The notes under the pieces were generated by a model, which was not told the DNA's origin, ran no database searches, and saw nothing but the letters and a program-made list of their open reading frames with translations. The translations under genes were made by a program, and so were the position numbers. Of a stretch of 64,000 nucleotides of DNA, positions 12,578 through 23,687 are shown in pieces (position 1 is the first letter of the stretch; the number at the start of each line of letters is the position of its first letter). The DNA is from Cercis canadensis (Eukaryota; Streptophyta; Magnoliopsida; Fabales; Fabaceae): the NCBI GenBank assembly GCA_003255065.1, contig QAOA01003969.1, forward strand, positions 51,749 to 115,748, written 5' to 3'.

Positions 12578-13374
12578 AGGGGATTAAAAGGAGTAAACTT
12601 TAAGGAAATAAAATTTATTTTGCTTTAAATATGTTTGATTATAAAAATAAATTGAGGGAAACTATTTAGGTGAATAATAGGGTTAAGTGATCAAAAAAAT
12701 ACATTTTAGTAAACTATTTATTGAAATGGGACAATGTGTAAACTATTTATGCAAATGATGCAATTTTTCGAGCAAATATGATCACGCTATATGAGCAAGT
12801 AGCGTTTTTATGAGTGTCACGCTACTCTTGATGTAGCGTGACTAGTGTCACATTACTTTTCAAGTAACGTGATTGCCTTTTTCAATTTCTTGGGAAATGG
12901 AGTCACGGTACTATAGTGTAGTGTGACACTCATAAAAACACTACTTTTCCATGTAGCGTGACCAAAATTGCACAATTTGTATAAATAGTTTGTAAAGTGC
13001 TTCATTTCAGTAAATAATTTGGAGAAGTATTTTTTTTTTGGTCAATTTGCCGAATGACAGAGAGAAATATTTACCAAATAACTTGTAACTGAGTGATACT
13101 AAAGTTGTCATCAGGGTTTGTGAGTTTTGTATTTAAATCCAAAGTTGTAGCCAACTAATAACAAAAAAGAAGAAGAGAAATATTTTGAACCCCCTTCACT
13201 CATCCCCCATCTCCTCAAACTCTCCTCCTTTCTTCTTCTCTTCATCTCCTCAAATTAATAAGCATACCAAATATAATTAAAGAGTAATGAGTTTACACTC
13301 ATTATTACTCCTTAAAAAAAAGAGTAAATTATACTCCTTTAATATTTACGCCTTTACCGCTTACCAAACATACC
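12566..13374. mobile_element. MITE with GGTATGTTTGGTA termini, holding a nested element
   Basis: A 13-bp perfect terminal inverted repeat, GGTATGTTTGGTA at 12566-12578 and its complement at 13362-13374. The arms continue as related A/T-rich sequence (AAAAGGAGTAAACTTT against AAATTATACTCCTTT). The 809-bp span is interrupted by a foldback element at 12681-13051; without it the MITE would be about 430 bp. Confidence 0.6.
12681..13051. mobile_element. Foldback element A (MULE-like MITE, core word TAGCGTGAC)
   Basis: 371 bp that folds on itself almost end to end. Left arm begins GGTTAAGTGATCAAAAAAAT; the right arm read backwards begins GGCAAATTGACCAAAAAAAA. Flanks GAATAATAG (12672-12680) and GAATGACAG (13052-13060) agree at 7 of 9 bases, a decayed 9-bp target duplication typical of Mutator-like elements. 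The core holds about ten copies of TAGCGTGAC or its complement in both orientations. No coding capacity. Terminal arms resemble those of elements B and D. Confidence 0.7.
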
Positions 13375-14640
13375 CTAAGCTTAAAAAGTCAATTGCAGTA
13401 TATGACACAAGAATGCAAGAAGCAGTTTGATGAGCTACTGATTAATCTATGACTTTGTTTTAGGAGTTTTCCATTACATACTTTGACATCTGCTTTCTAT
13501 TTTTGGCCATGATTCATATTATATATAATTTCTTTCTATCCAACAACTTGTCCAATTACCAGTTGGGATTTAGATGATGCAATTTAAAAGAGCATGTCTC
13601 CAATAACAAAGTCAAAATGGGTGTTGACATTTTCAAGCATTACATCATTTTATAAAATGTTACATGCTCTCCTTTAACTACCATATATTGTAAAAAGTAT
13701 TCTAATTTATGAAAACTTTTTTCTCACTTTCAATATGAAACACACATCATATTCTATTTTAAACAAAGTTGTTTTGGAATAACAACCTTTTCAAACTAAA
13801 ACTACTTTGAATTGCATACAACCAAGCAATGATTAAGCAATAAAAAAACTTAAAAACTAATAAAGTAAGGTCCTAAACAGCACCAAGGATTATTATTATA
13901 AACTTTCAATCAGGTGAAATGGCGAACCAACAAGGTGTTTCTCTGGTTTGAAGAAGCAGTTGGCTATGGGGTCAAGTAAGTTATTTCTCATAATAAAATT
14001 AATAAATATTATCAGACACACGCCACAATCTTTGTAGATAGATTAGATTATGTGTGACATTGTATGGATATTAAATTATTAATTATTTAATTTTTTTTTT
14101 GTAAAGAAAATTAAGAGGGGTCATGCACACCTAAGCCCTGTTCCGTTAACATCCCTTGTACTCACGAAAATTTTATCCTTAATATGTTTCTTAGACTTTT
14201 AGTTCATTTATTGGAAAACAATCAATTCTTATTAAAAAAAAAAAGGAAATCTCTTTGTTTAAATGGATAAACTTAATTATTTTTCTCATTTAGTCATTCT
14301 AATTATATTAACAGTGTAGATTATTCATCTTAGGCACGAAAGATGAATCATCTAAAGTTAAATGATGCAAGATCAACTATATAAAATTTTGAAGTCAAAT
14401 CTTGTTTAATGTCAAACATAATATTGATACTGCACACAATCACTTCTATGATTAATCTCTCGGCATGAAAACAGTTATCACGCTTGTTGCATAAAGGCTC
14501 AAATTGAAGATATTTTTATTTTGGTTTTCACAAGGTGGTTTCCATACCTTTGGTGTGAAATTAATCTCTGCTCGAACTTCGGCATGCCTTGACCACTAGT
14601 GTTTTTAATAGGATTTAAACTAAAGATATTATTGAGAGTT
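13375..14640. other. Intergenic, mostly unexplained
   Basis: AT-rich. One exon-like open stretch of 66 nt is at 13914-13979 (listed separately). Nothing else is recognised. Confidence 0.5.
13914..13979 (+). pseudogene. Exon-like orphan fragment, unidentified
   Basis: Directly after an acceptor-like TTTCAATCAG there are 21 open codons and a stop. They read VKWRTNKVFLWFEEAVGYG then VK. The aromatic-rich, non-repetitive composition looks like the last exon of a real protein, but I cannot name the family and see no upstream partner exon. It may be a captured exon or chance. Confidence 0.2.
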
Positions 14641-15760
14641 GCAGGGATCTATTCCTAGAGAGAGGTGAATAGGAATTGTTAACAAAAAAAAAACTTTTTA
14701 AAACTGATTCAAATCGCAGATTTGTTTAAGAACTACTTCTTGAAAACTAGTTCTTCTACAAATGCTAGATTTGAATATTCCGAAAAACCCTTACAAGCCA
14801 AACAATAGCATAACCAGAGAATTAATCAGAGAAAAAGAGATGAAGAGAGAAAGAGTCAGACAAAGATTTTATAGTGGTTCAGCTTAACATGCCTACATCC
14901 ACTTCTCCCATGTTAATAAGGTTCCACTATACTTTAAGGTTATTTTTCCAAGTTTCTCCAAGCTTTACACCAAGTTTATTTTACAAGCTTCTCCAAGCTC
15001 AACTCCCATGGTTTTTGTTTCCCAAGCTCACCATGAACTCTCTCTCTCTAACTCTAGAAATCACACTCATGGATTTCTCCCATAGAAATCCAAGATATAA
15101 ACCCCAACTGTTTGGTTTAGCCCCAATAGAAACTCTCTCAAAGAGTAAATGTGTTACAATGAAGATCTTGATACATGAAGGAGTATCCGAGAGTAGGAAG
15201 ATGAAGATATAGAACTCAGCTCTTCAACAATGGCTTCCTACTCTCTTTGAAAATGTATTTCTTCTCTATTCCTCATGAATAAATCTGAATGCTTGAGGTC
15301 TTCTTGCTTTATTAGCTTCCTTTGCACGTGAAAGGCCAAATAGTGAGAGAAAAGAGAAGCCACCAACCAGCTGACTCCTTGTCAATTAGTCATAAGCCTT
15401 TTTGTCATTTTGTTCACAAAAGTCTCTATTTGTGTGAGAGAGTAGATGAACCTTCTTGAAACTTGAGCTTCTCCAAGAGTACTTAGAAAGAAACTTTTTA
15501 TTCTCTAAGAGTACAGCTCTTAGTCAGATATGAAAAGGGAAGCTTTGGCGTTGAGTCCATGTGAGACCTTGTCCACATCAGCAATCTCATAGACTTGACA
15601 CAAGAGCAAGAACTGGTTTTGAAGAACAAGTTCTTCAAGACTTCATTTGAAGATTGTGCTGGATACAACTTAAAAAACATAACAAAGATTAATAGCAACA
15701 AGACAAACAACACATATAAGAAATATCAAGACATTATTGTTATCATCAAAATAAGTTCAA
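14640..15760. mobile_element. Possible LTR-type repeat, unidentified
   Basis: About 1.1 kb, less AT-rich than its surroundings and rich in CTCCAAGCTT-type words. It includes TTTTATAGTGGTTCAGC (near 14866), a string I recall from plant LTR-type repeats, and ends in a TTGTTATCATCAAAATAAG block (near 15737). No polymerase or gag fragment is visible, so the class is a guess. The open frame near 14874 has no recognisable domain. Confidence 0.3.
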
Positions 15761-16210
15761 AGANACAAATGCAATTGGTAGTTTACCTTACAAATGCAAT
15801 AAGCTAAAGATTTGAACAAAATTAGAAAAAATATACAAGTCTATGTGATAAGCTAAATTGATTATACTATACTAGGTCAAACAAAAGGCCAAGTTTTATA
15901 TTAATAAATGTACATCAAGTTTGAGTTGAATCTAACATGGATCACTATTTTTCTTAAGCTCAATAGTTTTTTTTTTTCTTTTTGTATTTATATAATATCA
16001 TACTAAATAAGCAAATCTCATAACAAGAATAACAATCTTTGAAATCATTCGATGTAATATAGTAGTTAAAAATTTGAATAATCTGCAAGAAAAAAAAAAA
16101 AAAAANAAATAACAATATTTGAGAGCCCATCATCATTCATTATTAATGGAAAATAACAAAATGAACCAAAAAATATTTAATAAAATATAAAGTACAAAAT
16201 AAATAAGGTA
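15761..16210. other. Intergenic, no gene seen
   Basis: AT-rich with A runs. Single Ns at 15764 and 16106; the latter is in a homopolymer. Confidence 0.5.
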
Positions 16211-16211
16211 T

Positions 16212-16574
16212 GATAGTGAATATGTTCACATTCGACCTGAATAAAATAATTATCATATCATTTACCAAAAAAAAACCACATAAGTTACAATAAATTATTC
16301 CTCGAGAATAAAAAAAAAAAAGNTATTCCTCGAGAATAAAGAAAAAAAAGAAGATGATAGTGATGCCATTTGCATTTTGCGCGTCAAATTAAGCTCATGA
16401 TAGTGAATATGTTCACATTCGACTTGAATAACATAATTATCATATCATTTACCAAAAAAAACAACCACATAAGTTCCCCCATAAATAAACTATTACTCAA
16501 GAATAAAAAAAAAAAAAAAAAGGAAGATGATAGTGATGCCATTTGCATTTTGCGTGTCAAATTAAGCTCATGCT
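16212..16574. repeat. Diverged tandem duplication, about 180 bp unit
   Basis: GATAGTGAATATGTTCACAT starts both units (about 16213 and 16399). Each runs through ATCATATCATTTACC and GATAGTGATGCCATTTGC to TCAAATTAAGCTCATG. The copies differ by substitutions and indels, so this is a true duplication. The N at 16323 may add a second small artefactual copy of TATTCCTCGAGAATAAA. Confidence 0.75.
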
Positions 16575-16610
16575 GCCCCACATTCTAGAATTAGTACATT
16601 TTCATTTACT

Positions 16611-16970
16611 CTATGTTTGGATGAGAAGTTATTGTTTAGTTCTAGGAGAGAAAATGGGAGAAGAAAAAAATTTGCACAAAACATGAATGTGGGGCCCATA
16701 AAAAATTTTCTCTCCCTGAATATAGAGAAAATACAATAAAATGACCACAAAAAAGGCAATTGAACCATTTTACCCTTATTAATGACACTAGTTTCAATTT
16801 TTGTAAAGATATGGGTGTAATTTTATATCTATCAAATTTTAGAAAAGCTACTTTCTTTCCATTTTCTTCTCTTTCATTTTCACCTCAGTCCAACACTTTT
16901 CTCTCGCCTCTCTTTTCTTTCTTTCTATTTTTTTCTCTCCATTTTCTCCTCTCATCCAACATATATAGCA
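16611..16970. mobile_element. MITE of the GTTTGGATGAGA type
   Basis: Left TATGTTTGGATGAGAAG with AGAGAAAATGGGAG behind it. Right end, read backwards, ATATGTTGGATGAGAGGAG with AGAAAATGGAGAG behind it. Long imperfect inverted arms and no coding capacity. Confidence 0.55.
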
Positions 16971-17097
16971 TTAGTAAAATTGAGTTTAATATCTAAAAGT
17001 TTAAGCAGATCCACCTAATTTAAATTCCCTAATAGTATCACAGTAGAGTTTTTGTACATTTTATCTATGAATATAACATTCGCTTGGGTTTTTTTGT

Positions 17098-17306
17098 CAA
17101 AAACTGATTCAACCCAAAAACTTAAATTGTTAAATAAAAGCCTATAAATAGTTTTATATTTAACACGTTTTTGCCTGCACGCGAAAGCTCTTTGGACTTA
17201 AAGTGTGAATAAAACACATGCTTATTTTTGTTTAAAGAGAACCGATTCAATTCAAAAACTTAAATTTTTAAGTAAAAGTCTATGAATAATTTTATATTTA
17301 GCATCA
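17098..17306 (-). mobile_element. TRIM/Copia-like LTR-end relic
   Basis: Two direct copies about 137 bases apart (17103-17164 and 17240-17302). Read on the minus strand they give TGTTAAATATAAAACTATTT, a TTTAAGTTTTTGGGTTGAAT block and CAGTTTTTG. The same sequence, in plus orientation, borders the TRIM-like relic at 35656. A paired short LTR is the likely structure; both copies are decayed. Confidence 0.45.
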
Positions 17307-18135
17307 TTTACCTTCAGATAAATAAGGTTAACTGAGAGTTTAAACTGTCATTCAGAGCAAGCCAAAGCTTTAACCTAATGGTAATGTAAGTTGAGCCAAA
17401 ACTCTTCATCCCGCGTTGGGTGTTAGTGTTTGAAAGACAAGAAAATCAATGTCTCCATTTCGAACATCAATTACTAGCAATTTCGTTGTCGCCATTAATG
17501 AAAATGACCTTGGTCCTAATTAAAGGGACCATGCACGACAAAGAGAAAGAGTGCATAAAGAAGCAGCTTATCTCATACGTATTGATGATAGCAACACAAA
17601 ACCGCGTGGAGCATCGTTGTATTGTTACCAATGGCAATACCAGAGCAAGTCTTCTTCTCCCTATGACGAATGACGCGCTTTTACGAGTGAAGACATTGGC
17701 TAACTGACATTAATAATTAGTCACAAAATTCTTTTAATGACTTTGAATTTAACATTTAACATTCATTGACCCCTTAGCCCCTCTTCACAAATCACAACCA
17801 TTCATTGGATTTTGGATTTATCTATTTGAGATTCATTGGCTGAAGAACCACCATTGTTGTGACAACGTCCTACGCATTCAACTTCATGGGAATTTCTTTG
17901 AAACTCCAATAATGTGACACATGCTATAATTTACTACTTTTATCTTTTATTTTCTATACATTGATTGTGAAGTTCAATAATTTAGAAAGTGAGTACTTTT
18001 ATCAAATGATATTTTATAGAAAAAAATCTAATAATATAATGTAATTACGGATATTTAATGTTATTGTCATGTTTGTTTTATTTCAAGATACATAAAAAGT
18101 AACATAAGCACACATAACACAATTAATTCAATAAT
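17307..18135. other. Intergenic, no gene supported
   Basis: The open frame at 17420-17707 has no family resemblance and starts next to a SINE-like block (CTTTAACCTAATGGTAATG near 17368). Not called as a gene. Confidence 0.5.
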
Positions 18136-18235
18136 CTTTTAAAAAGGTTGAGATTCATAGTTTACATCCCCATTCCTATATCCCTAACTAAAAAATTTAA
18201 CTCTATTTATCTAACGGCGAAAAAAAAAAAGAAGG
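18136..18235 (+). repeat. SINE-like dispersed repeat, family 2
   Basis: AAGGTTGAGATTCATAGTTT, CATCCCCATTCCTATATCCC, then ATCTAACGG and an A-rich tail. A related copy is at 34846-34947 and a partial one near 18630-18690 (GAGGTTTAAATCCCCG). The GGTTTAAATCC part is box-B-like. Confidence 0.4.
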
Positions 18236-18712
18236 CACTCTATTTCAATGATTATATGAAGATTTATGACAAATTTTATATTTTGATTAAGGACAATTAT
18301 CGGAAGAAATACTATGCCTCTATTGAAATAAGAGAAGACACGGTTTTGACCATAGAATATTACTACTTGGGCAATGTTATTATCTTAAATAACTCCGACA
18401 TCAATATAGAATTATATATAATATCAACAATTAGAAAACACCAAATTCAAACTTAGGCCCTAAGAAATTCATTAGTTTTGTAGATGGATGTATGACCAAT
18501 AGAGCTATTATTTAATATCATTGCATTGTATTAAAATTTTAAATCATATTCATTGTGAAAAACTATACACGCTAAGCTATTCATGTAAAAATACAATCAC
18601 ACATAGTATAACTAGTCTAAAAAAAATTTAAAATGATTGAGGTCCGAGGTTTAAATCCCCGTTGCACTATATCCATAACTAGAAAATCTAAAAGTTATTC
18701 GTGCAAAAATAA

Positions 18713-18955
18713 ATTTCATATAAAAATAAGAGTAATTATTCAATATCACAAACAAAATCTTACCTACATAGGCCAACTTTTAATTAAATAAGTATATTCA
18801 AAAAATTAAATGAATAAAATAATTTATTTTATTNATTTCATGTAAAAATAACAGTAATTATTCAATATCACAAACAAAATCTTACCTACATAGGCCAACT
18901 TTTAATTAAATAAGTATATTCAAAAAATTAAATGAATAAAATAATTTATTTTATT
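18713..18955. repeat. 121-bp direct copy pair around a single N (probable assembly artefact)
   Basis: Copies 18713-18833 and 18835-18955 with N at 18834 and a few base differences. Confidence 0.85.
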
Positions 18956-20125
18956 GGGACCATGTTGTGTTCACGTCAAGTGGGACAAGATAAGGTACAA
19001 AGATGTCAATTATTATACATTATAACATCTCAATTTTATTGAACCTATCAATACTCAAGTTGAACTTATTATGAATTCTCATAATTTTTTACACACCATT
19101 TATACCTCTTAAAGCCTTGAGTCAAAAGGTTTCATATTAATTTGGAGGCTTCAAAACTAGTACCATTTCGTCATCCAAGAGTGTCAAATTAACACAAGCA
19201 AAATGTGGAAACCTATCTATATAGTTCCGTGATCAACATTAAAAGAATTGTCAACTATGGAAAATATAAGAAATGACAATGGAAGTTAAAGGTTGGCAAC
19301 GCATGTGGTTCAGTGTGAAATGGATTAAGAGATGATTAATTAATTAATTAATCATTAATTGATTCATATATAGTTTTATACTAATAGATTTAAAATGACA
19401 TTCGTACTTTGCAGTACGTAATTGACAAGCTATCAGAAATAATAAATATTAATATGAGTTAAAACTATTAATTATTTACTAAAGTGCATATTCTAGATCA
19501 TATTAAAAATACAAGAAAAAATTAAAACAAGAATAGTCAAAAGTTAAACAAGAACAATCAAACTTTTTGAATTCAATTAAATGTAAATTATATCAACTTG
19601 AGTGTTTAATTTACACAACAAACCCTAAAATTACTTGATTAGAGTACAAATAACGTTAAGTAATAATACAATGATACATAGTACCATTAGTCCAGAAATT
19701 CTCTAAAAAGATTGATCAGATAATGTTAATTAATAAATAAAAATGATTGTATAGTTTATTATTTAAATGAGAACCAAAGATACAAACTTTATTGAAGGTA
19801 GCCGTTGTGGGTGGGAAGAGACCTTTGACTTGGCGCACGCTTTTACAACTGGATAAGCAGTAAGCACTAAGCTAACATGTTCTCACAGCCGTTACGGCTG
19901 CCAACACACAATTCTTGTTTACATTTAATTAACAAATAATAATATTAGAGGTATTTCATTGATAAAATGAGGGTCGTAAATATATAAAGTTACAGCTATA
20001 AGTGCTTCGACAGTAAAATTTTTAAAATAGAGATGGCTCGCCCAAAGTTTAATAAGTCTGACTCTATTCAAAAACTATAATTAAACCTGGTTCATGTGTT
20101 TAAAAAAAAAAAAAAAAAAAAAAAA
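18956..20125. other. Intergenic, no gene seen
   Basis: AT-rich; ends in a poly-A run that leads into an assembly gap. A less AT-rich patch at 19800-19910 is unexplained. Confidence 0.5.
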
Positions 20126-20163
20126 NNNNNNNNNNNNNNNNNNNNNNNNNNNNNNNNNNNNNN
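20126..20163. other. Assembly gap (38 N)
   Basis: Run of N after a 24-base A tract. Confidence 1.
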
Positions 20164-20512
20164 AACAGGTGCAATGATTTCATATTGGTTTGCGGGTGTA
20201 TACAAAATTCAGAGGATTCACAATTCCATGCTAAAATAAATAACTTTGCAAATGGTGGAATCTCTGTTTAAAAAATATGATCAGCACGATGATGTTGATG
20301 ATAATGCAACGTAAGGACTAAAATGATTTTACTTTTGCCGTTGCAAAAAGAGTTGAAAATCTTTTGAGTTTGTTTCTGAAGTGAAAACTTGTGCTCCTAT
20401 TTACCCATTTAGAATTTGATCTTTGATTTGGTTTTCCTTTGGTTCATATTCTGTTTAAAGATTCGATTAAGCAAAATGAAAACGAATGAGATTTCTTCGA
20501 GTAATCAATCAA

Positions 20513-20578
20513 CCAAAAGCAAGGTCAAAGAAGATGGTACGTGATGCTTGATGCCATCTTCTTTGACCTTGCTTTTGG
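20513..20578. repeat. Perfect 25-bp inverted repeat with 16-base loop
   Basis: Arm 1 is 20513-20537 (starts CCAAAAGCAAGG, ends AAGATGG). Arm 2 is 20554-20578, its exact complement. The loop is 20538-20553. No mismatch in the stem, which is unusual in otherwise decayed intergenic DNA. Confidence 0.95.
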
Positions 20579-20641
20579 ACTATCAGTGGAACCCGCTTAC
20601 TGTTATTGGACTTCAGCAAGGTAATGATGAATGGACAAATA

Positions 20642-20740
20642 TCAAACGGCTTGTAGTTGAGTGGTACTGAGATCATTCTCAGAACTTATAGATTCTGTGT
20701 TCGAATTTAAAATCGTAACCAAAAATTCTAAAAAAAAATT
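20642..20740 (+). repeat. Short tRNA-derived SINE, family 1
   Basis: CAAACGGCTTGTAGTTGAGTGG then GTACTGAGATCATTCTC, TGTGTTCGAATTT and an A-rich tail. Box-A-like TAGTTGAGTGG and box-B-like GTTCGAAT are about 47 bases apart. Same family as 47910, 52403 and 61418. Confidence 0.6.
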
Positions 20741-21439
20741 AATAACCAAATTGGCTTATCATTCTATTCAGCTTTTACATGTACAAATATAAATATACAG
20801 TGAACGTTGCCTATACAAGAAAGGTGCATACTTAGAAAGTAAGTAATCAGTTGGGAAAATGGACAAGAATGTTTATTAATGTACAAACCATTTGCAAACT
20901 AGCTAAATAAAGCATCTGTAATGTACAGATAGCTACAAATAGAAAGATCTAAATAACCATAGAATGTTATTCTAATCAATGTTCAAGAAAGATGAAACTA
21001 CCTCGAAAGAGCAGCTTCAAACCTTAACATGATCAATCAAAATATCTTTGTTTATTTGTGGAGATACAATGGTACCCTCTTTTAGTCATACAAACCAAAG
21101 TATATGATATCAAGGATTCTATTATCATGATATATTTTTGTCTTATTTCTTTGCCACATTACGTTTCTATGTAACCAAACAAAGAAAACAGATTCCTCTT
21201 TCCCATAAGAGTTATACAACAAACTCAAATAGAGTTTCAGACATGACATAATCATTTATTTAATTCTCAGCCGAAATAGATAAAAGAGGGGATCTTTTAT
21301 AAGTAATTTGATTTTTCTTTTCTATTTCTCTATAAGTTATTTGAATTAATTACTTAACATGGAGAGTGACCCTTCAATCTATTGAAGGGATACAAGAGCT
21401 ATAATGAAGGATATTCCTTAAATAAGCTATTTTAATGGA

Positions 21440-21481
<42 letters not shown>

Positions 21482-21729
21482 GGATTATTGACTAGGTGAG
21501 ATACTAAGACGTACACGGTATTGAAACAAAAAAAAATTGAAAATCTAACTACTATCAAAGAAAAAAAAAAAAGACATTAAACACTATCACTATTGAAAAT
21601 TAAAGTAGATAAATAAATAGGTTTACATAACACAAAAAATGTACATCTAGTTTCATGGCAATTTTTTTAACCATACTAAATTTTTTAGCTGAAAGGTCTA
21701 ATGATTCAAACTTGAAAAGTTTAAATTTT
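20741..21729. other. Intergenic, no gene seen
   Basis: AT-rich. Contains an (AT)n microsatellite at 21443-21476. Confidence 0.6.
21443..21476. repeat. (AT)n microsatellite
   Basis: Uninterrupted AT dinucleotides, about 17 units. Confidence 0.95.
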
Positions 21730-21946
21730 GGAGGTTTCTTATATACTTTGTTGTATGTCATACTACATAAGAATAACCAATGTGTAAATGACATATGTAT
21801 AAATTNTTAAATTTGTTTAAGAAAATAAAATAAAATAATTTTATATTAAATAAAATATAAAATTTTTATATATTTATTACGCTTAGTGTAATATACTGGA
21901 TAAAAGATTTTATGGTTGGTTTTACCCGTCCACTTAAANATTCTTG
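21730..21946. mobile_element. MULE-like MITE, 212-bp family, copy 1
   Basis: Begins GGAGGTTTCTTATATACTTT and contains GTCATACTACATAAGAATAA. Flanked by identical 9-mers TTAAATTTT (21721-21729 and 21947-21955). Same family as 38545-38756 and 52626-52837; this copy is the most decayed. Ns at 21806 and 21939 may affect its length. Confidence 0.65.
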
Positions 21947-21955
21947 TTAAATTTT

Positions 21956-22690
21956 ATAATGTAATATATCTGGGTTATTATTATAAATATGACTTAAATA
22001 CAATTTTAGTCTCTCTAATGTAATATCAACAATTTTGTCCTACTAGTAAGTAGCTCTATAATTGGAGTAATTTATACTTGATGTAGCAAAAAATTGATGA
22101 TGTGGGTAAATTGTTTCAATTTTGAAACTAGAGACAAATGAAATTCAAATTAGACTAGGCTTAAACACCCTGGATTATTTTTAATTATTCCCTATTAGTA
22201 ACACTAATTATTTGTTTATAAATTAAGAGAAGCCCTACAAATACAATGAAGAGGGATATCCTGAAGAACAAGAACAACACAAAGTTGCTAGCTGTTACAT
22301 TACACTCTACCGTTTTTAATTGTAATAATTTTGGCTTGTGTGTTCAAGGAACGGCACTGCATCATGATTCACGGACTTCTTAGATTGTGACGGTCAATGT
22401 TCCGTAGTTCTATTCTTGTAAATTTCATCTTTATAAAAATATTTTTTAAAAAAATAATTTGATTAATTATCAAACATAATTTTAAAAAGTAAAGACTAAT
22501 ACCATTTGTTCTCTTTTTTTTTTTTGTGAGCATAAATTTAAGGTGAGGAAAAGTTACTATATTTTAAGATTAGGACATGCCATATATTTTAATAAAAATT
22601 TATTAAAATATTTATAGATTGTCTATTAAAAAGAGAATATTAATAATATAATTCAAACTTAAATTTTATAAACAAAGTATTTCGATCTTA
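21956..22690. other. Intergenic, no gene seen
   Basis: AT-rich. A mixed-composition block at 22220-22430 (AGAAGCCCTACAAATACAAT, GTGTTCAAGGAACGGCACTG) may be an LTR fragment, but nothing confirms it. Confidence 0.4.
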
Positions 22691-23222
22691 CTGAATCAAC
22701 CCGTTGACTTTGTTCCCTCATATTGTAACAATTTTTCTTGTTACAAAGCCTTAACAAATTTTGATAATGAATCAATATACCTTATCAAAGTAAGAATAAT
22801 TCAAATTTATTCCAAAAATATTACTTTAAGCCAATATGCCTCACCTTTCACCTCTTTTGTCATCTAAATTCTTTAAAATATCCAGGAAAATAAAACTACT
22901 CAAAATTAAAATATATTTTAATTTTTTTAAACAAAATATTTTTTTAATTTATTTAANCTTTATTAGCTGAATCAACCCGTGCTCGTATTGTAACAATTTT
23001 TCTTGTTACAAAGCCTTAACAAATTTTGATAATGAATCAATATACCTTATCAAAGTAAGAATAATTCAAATTTATTCCAAAAATATTACTTTAAGCCAAT
23101 ATGCCTCACCTTTCACCTCTTTTGTCATCTAAATTCTTTAAAATATCCAGGAAAATAAAACTACTCAAAATTAAAATATATTTTAATTTTTTTAAACAAA
23201 ATATATTTTTTAATTTATTTAA
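22691..23222. repeat. Direct copy pair of about 255 bp around a single N (probable assembly artefact)
   Basis: CTGAATCAACCCGT starts both copies (22691 and 22967), with N at 22957. They share about 250 bases ending in the TTTTAAACAAAATAT block and differ mostly just after their start. Confidence 0.75.
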
Positions 23223-23535
23223 AAGCGCTTTTGGAGTGTACAAAACAGAAATGCGAGGCGGCTCTTTTTATCTGCCCATAAGTCCATAACCATAACGATG
23301 ATGGCAAAGTTACAGATAAGATTAAGAGCCATTCTATCTGTGATGGTCTGCCACCACATCATAGAAAATCGTTGTGCTTATTAAATGACACTAAAATACG
23401 GATGGAGAAAAAAATAAAGAAAAGAGAAGAGGCTTAGCTAGCTCAAGCTGTTGACAAAAAGGAGAACGTAAAAGAAGATGAAAGAAAGCAAGCAGTTTGT
23501 GAATGCGTTGACCTCAAAGGATGAGGACTACAATA

Positions 23536-23543
23536 GCATATAC
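23536..23543. promoter_or_regulatory. P1BS (PHR1-type) site of the first PHT1 gene
   Basis: GCATATAC fits GNATATNC, the known binding site of PHR1-type MYB regulators of phosphate-starvation genes. It lies 52 bases before the TATA box at 23596. Confidence 0.6.
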
Positions 23544-23595
23544 TACCGTAGATGCCGCACTTTATTCTGGAGTCTCTCTTGGGAAGGTTAAATTT

Positions 23596-23603
23596 TATAA
23601 ATA
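23596..23603 (+). promoter_or_regulatory. TATA box of the first PHT1 gene
   Basis: TATAAATA followed by a CT/CA-rich leader. It predicts a transcription start near 23625-23635. Confidence 0.65.
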
Positions 23604-23687
23604 CCCTTCAATCCCACGCCCTACCTCTTACATTCTCAACACAGCCACTGCTTCTCTCTCCTCCTTCAGCCAATTTTTTACAAGAAG

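Noticed and set aside
14874-15212. 112-codon open frame
   Set aside because: Low-complexity Leu/Ser/Pro-rich read inside a probable repeat; no domain recognised.
17420-17707. 95-codon open frame
   Set aside because: No recognisable motif or gene context, and it starts beside SINE-like sequence.
18148-18456. 102-codon open frame
   Set aside because: Lys/Ile/Tyr-rich read of AT-rich DNA starting in a SINE-like repeat.
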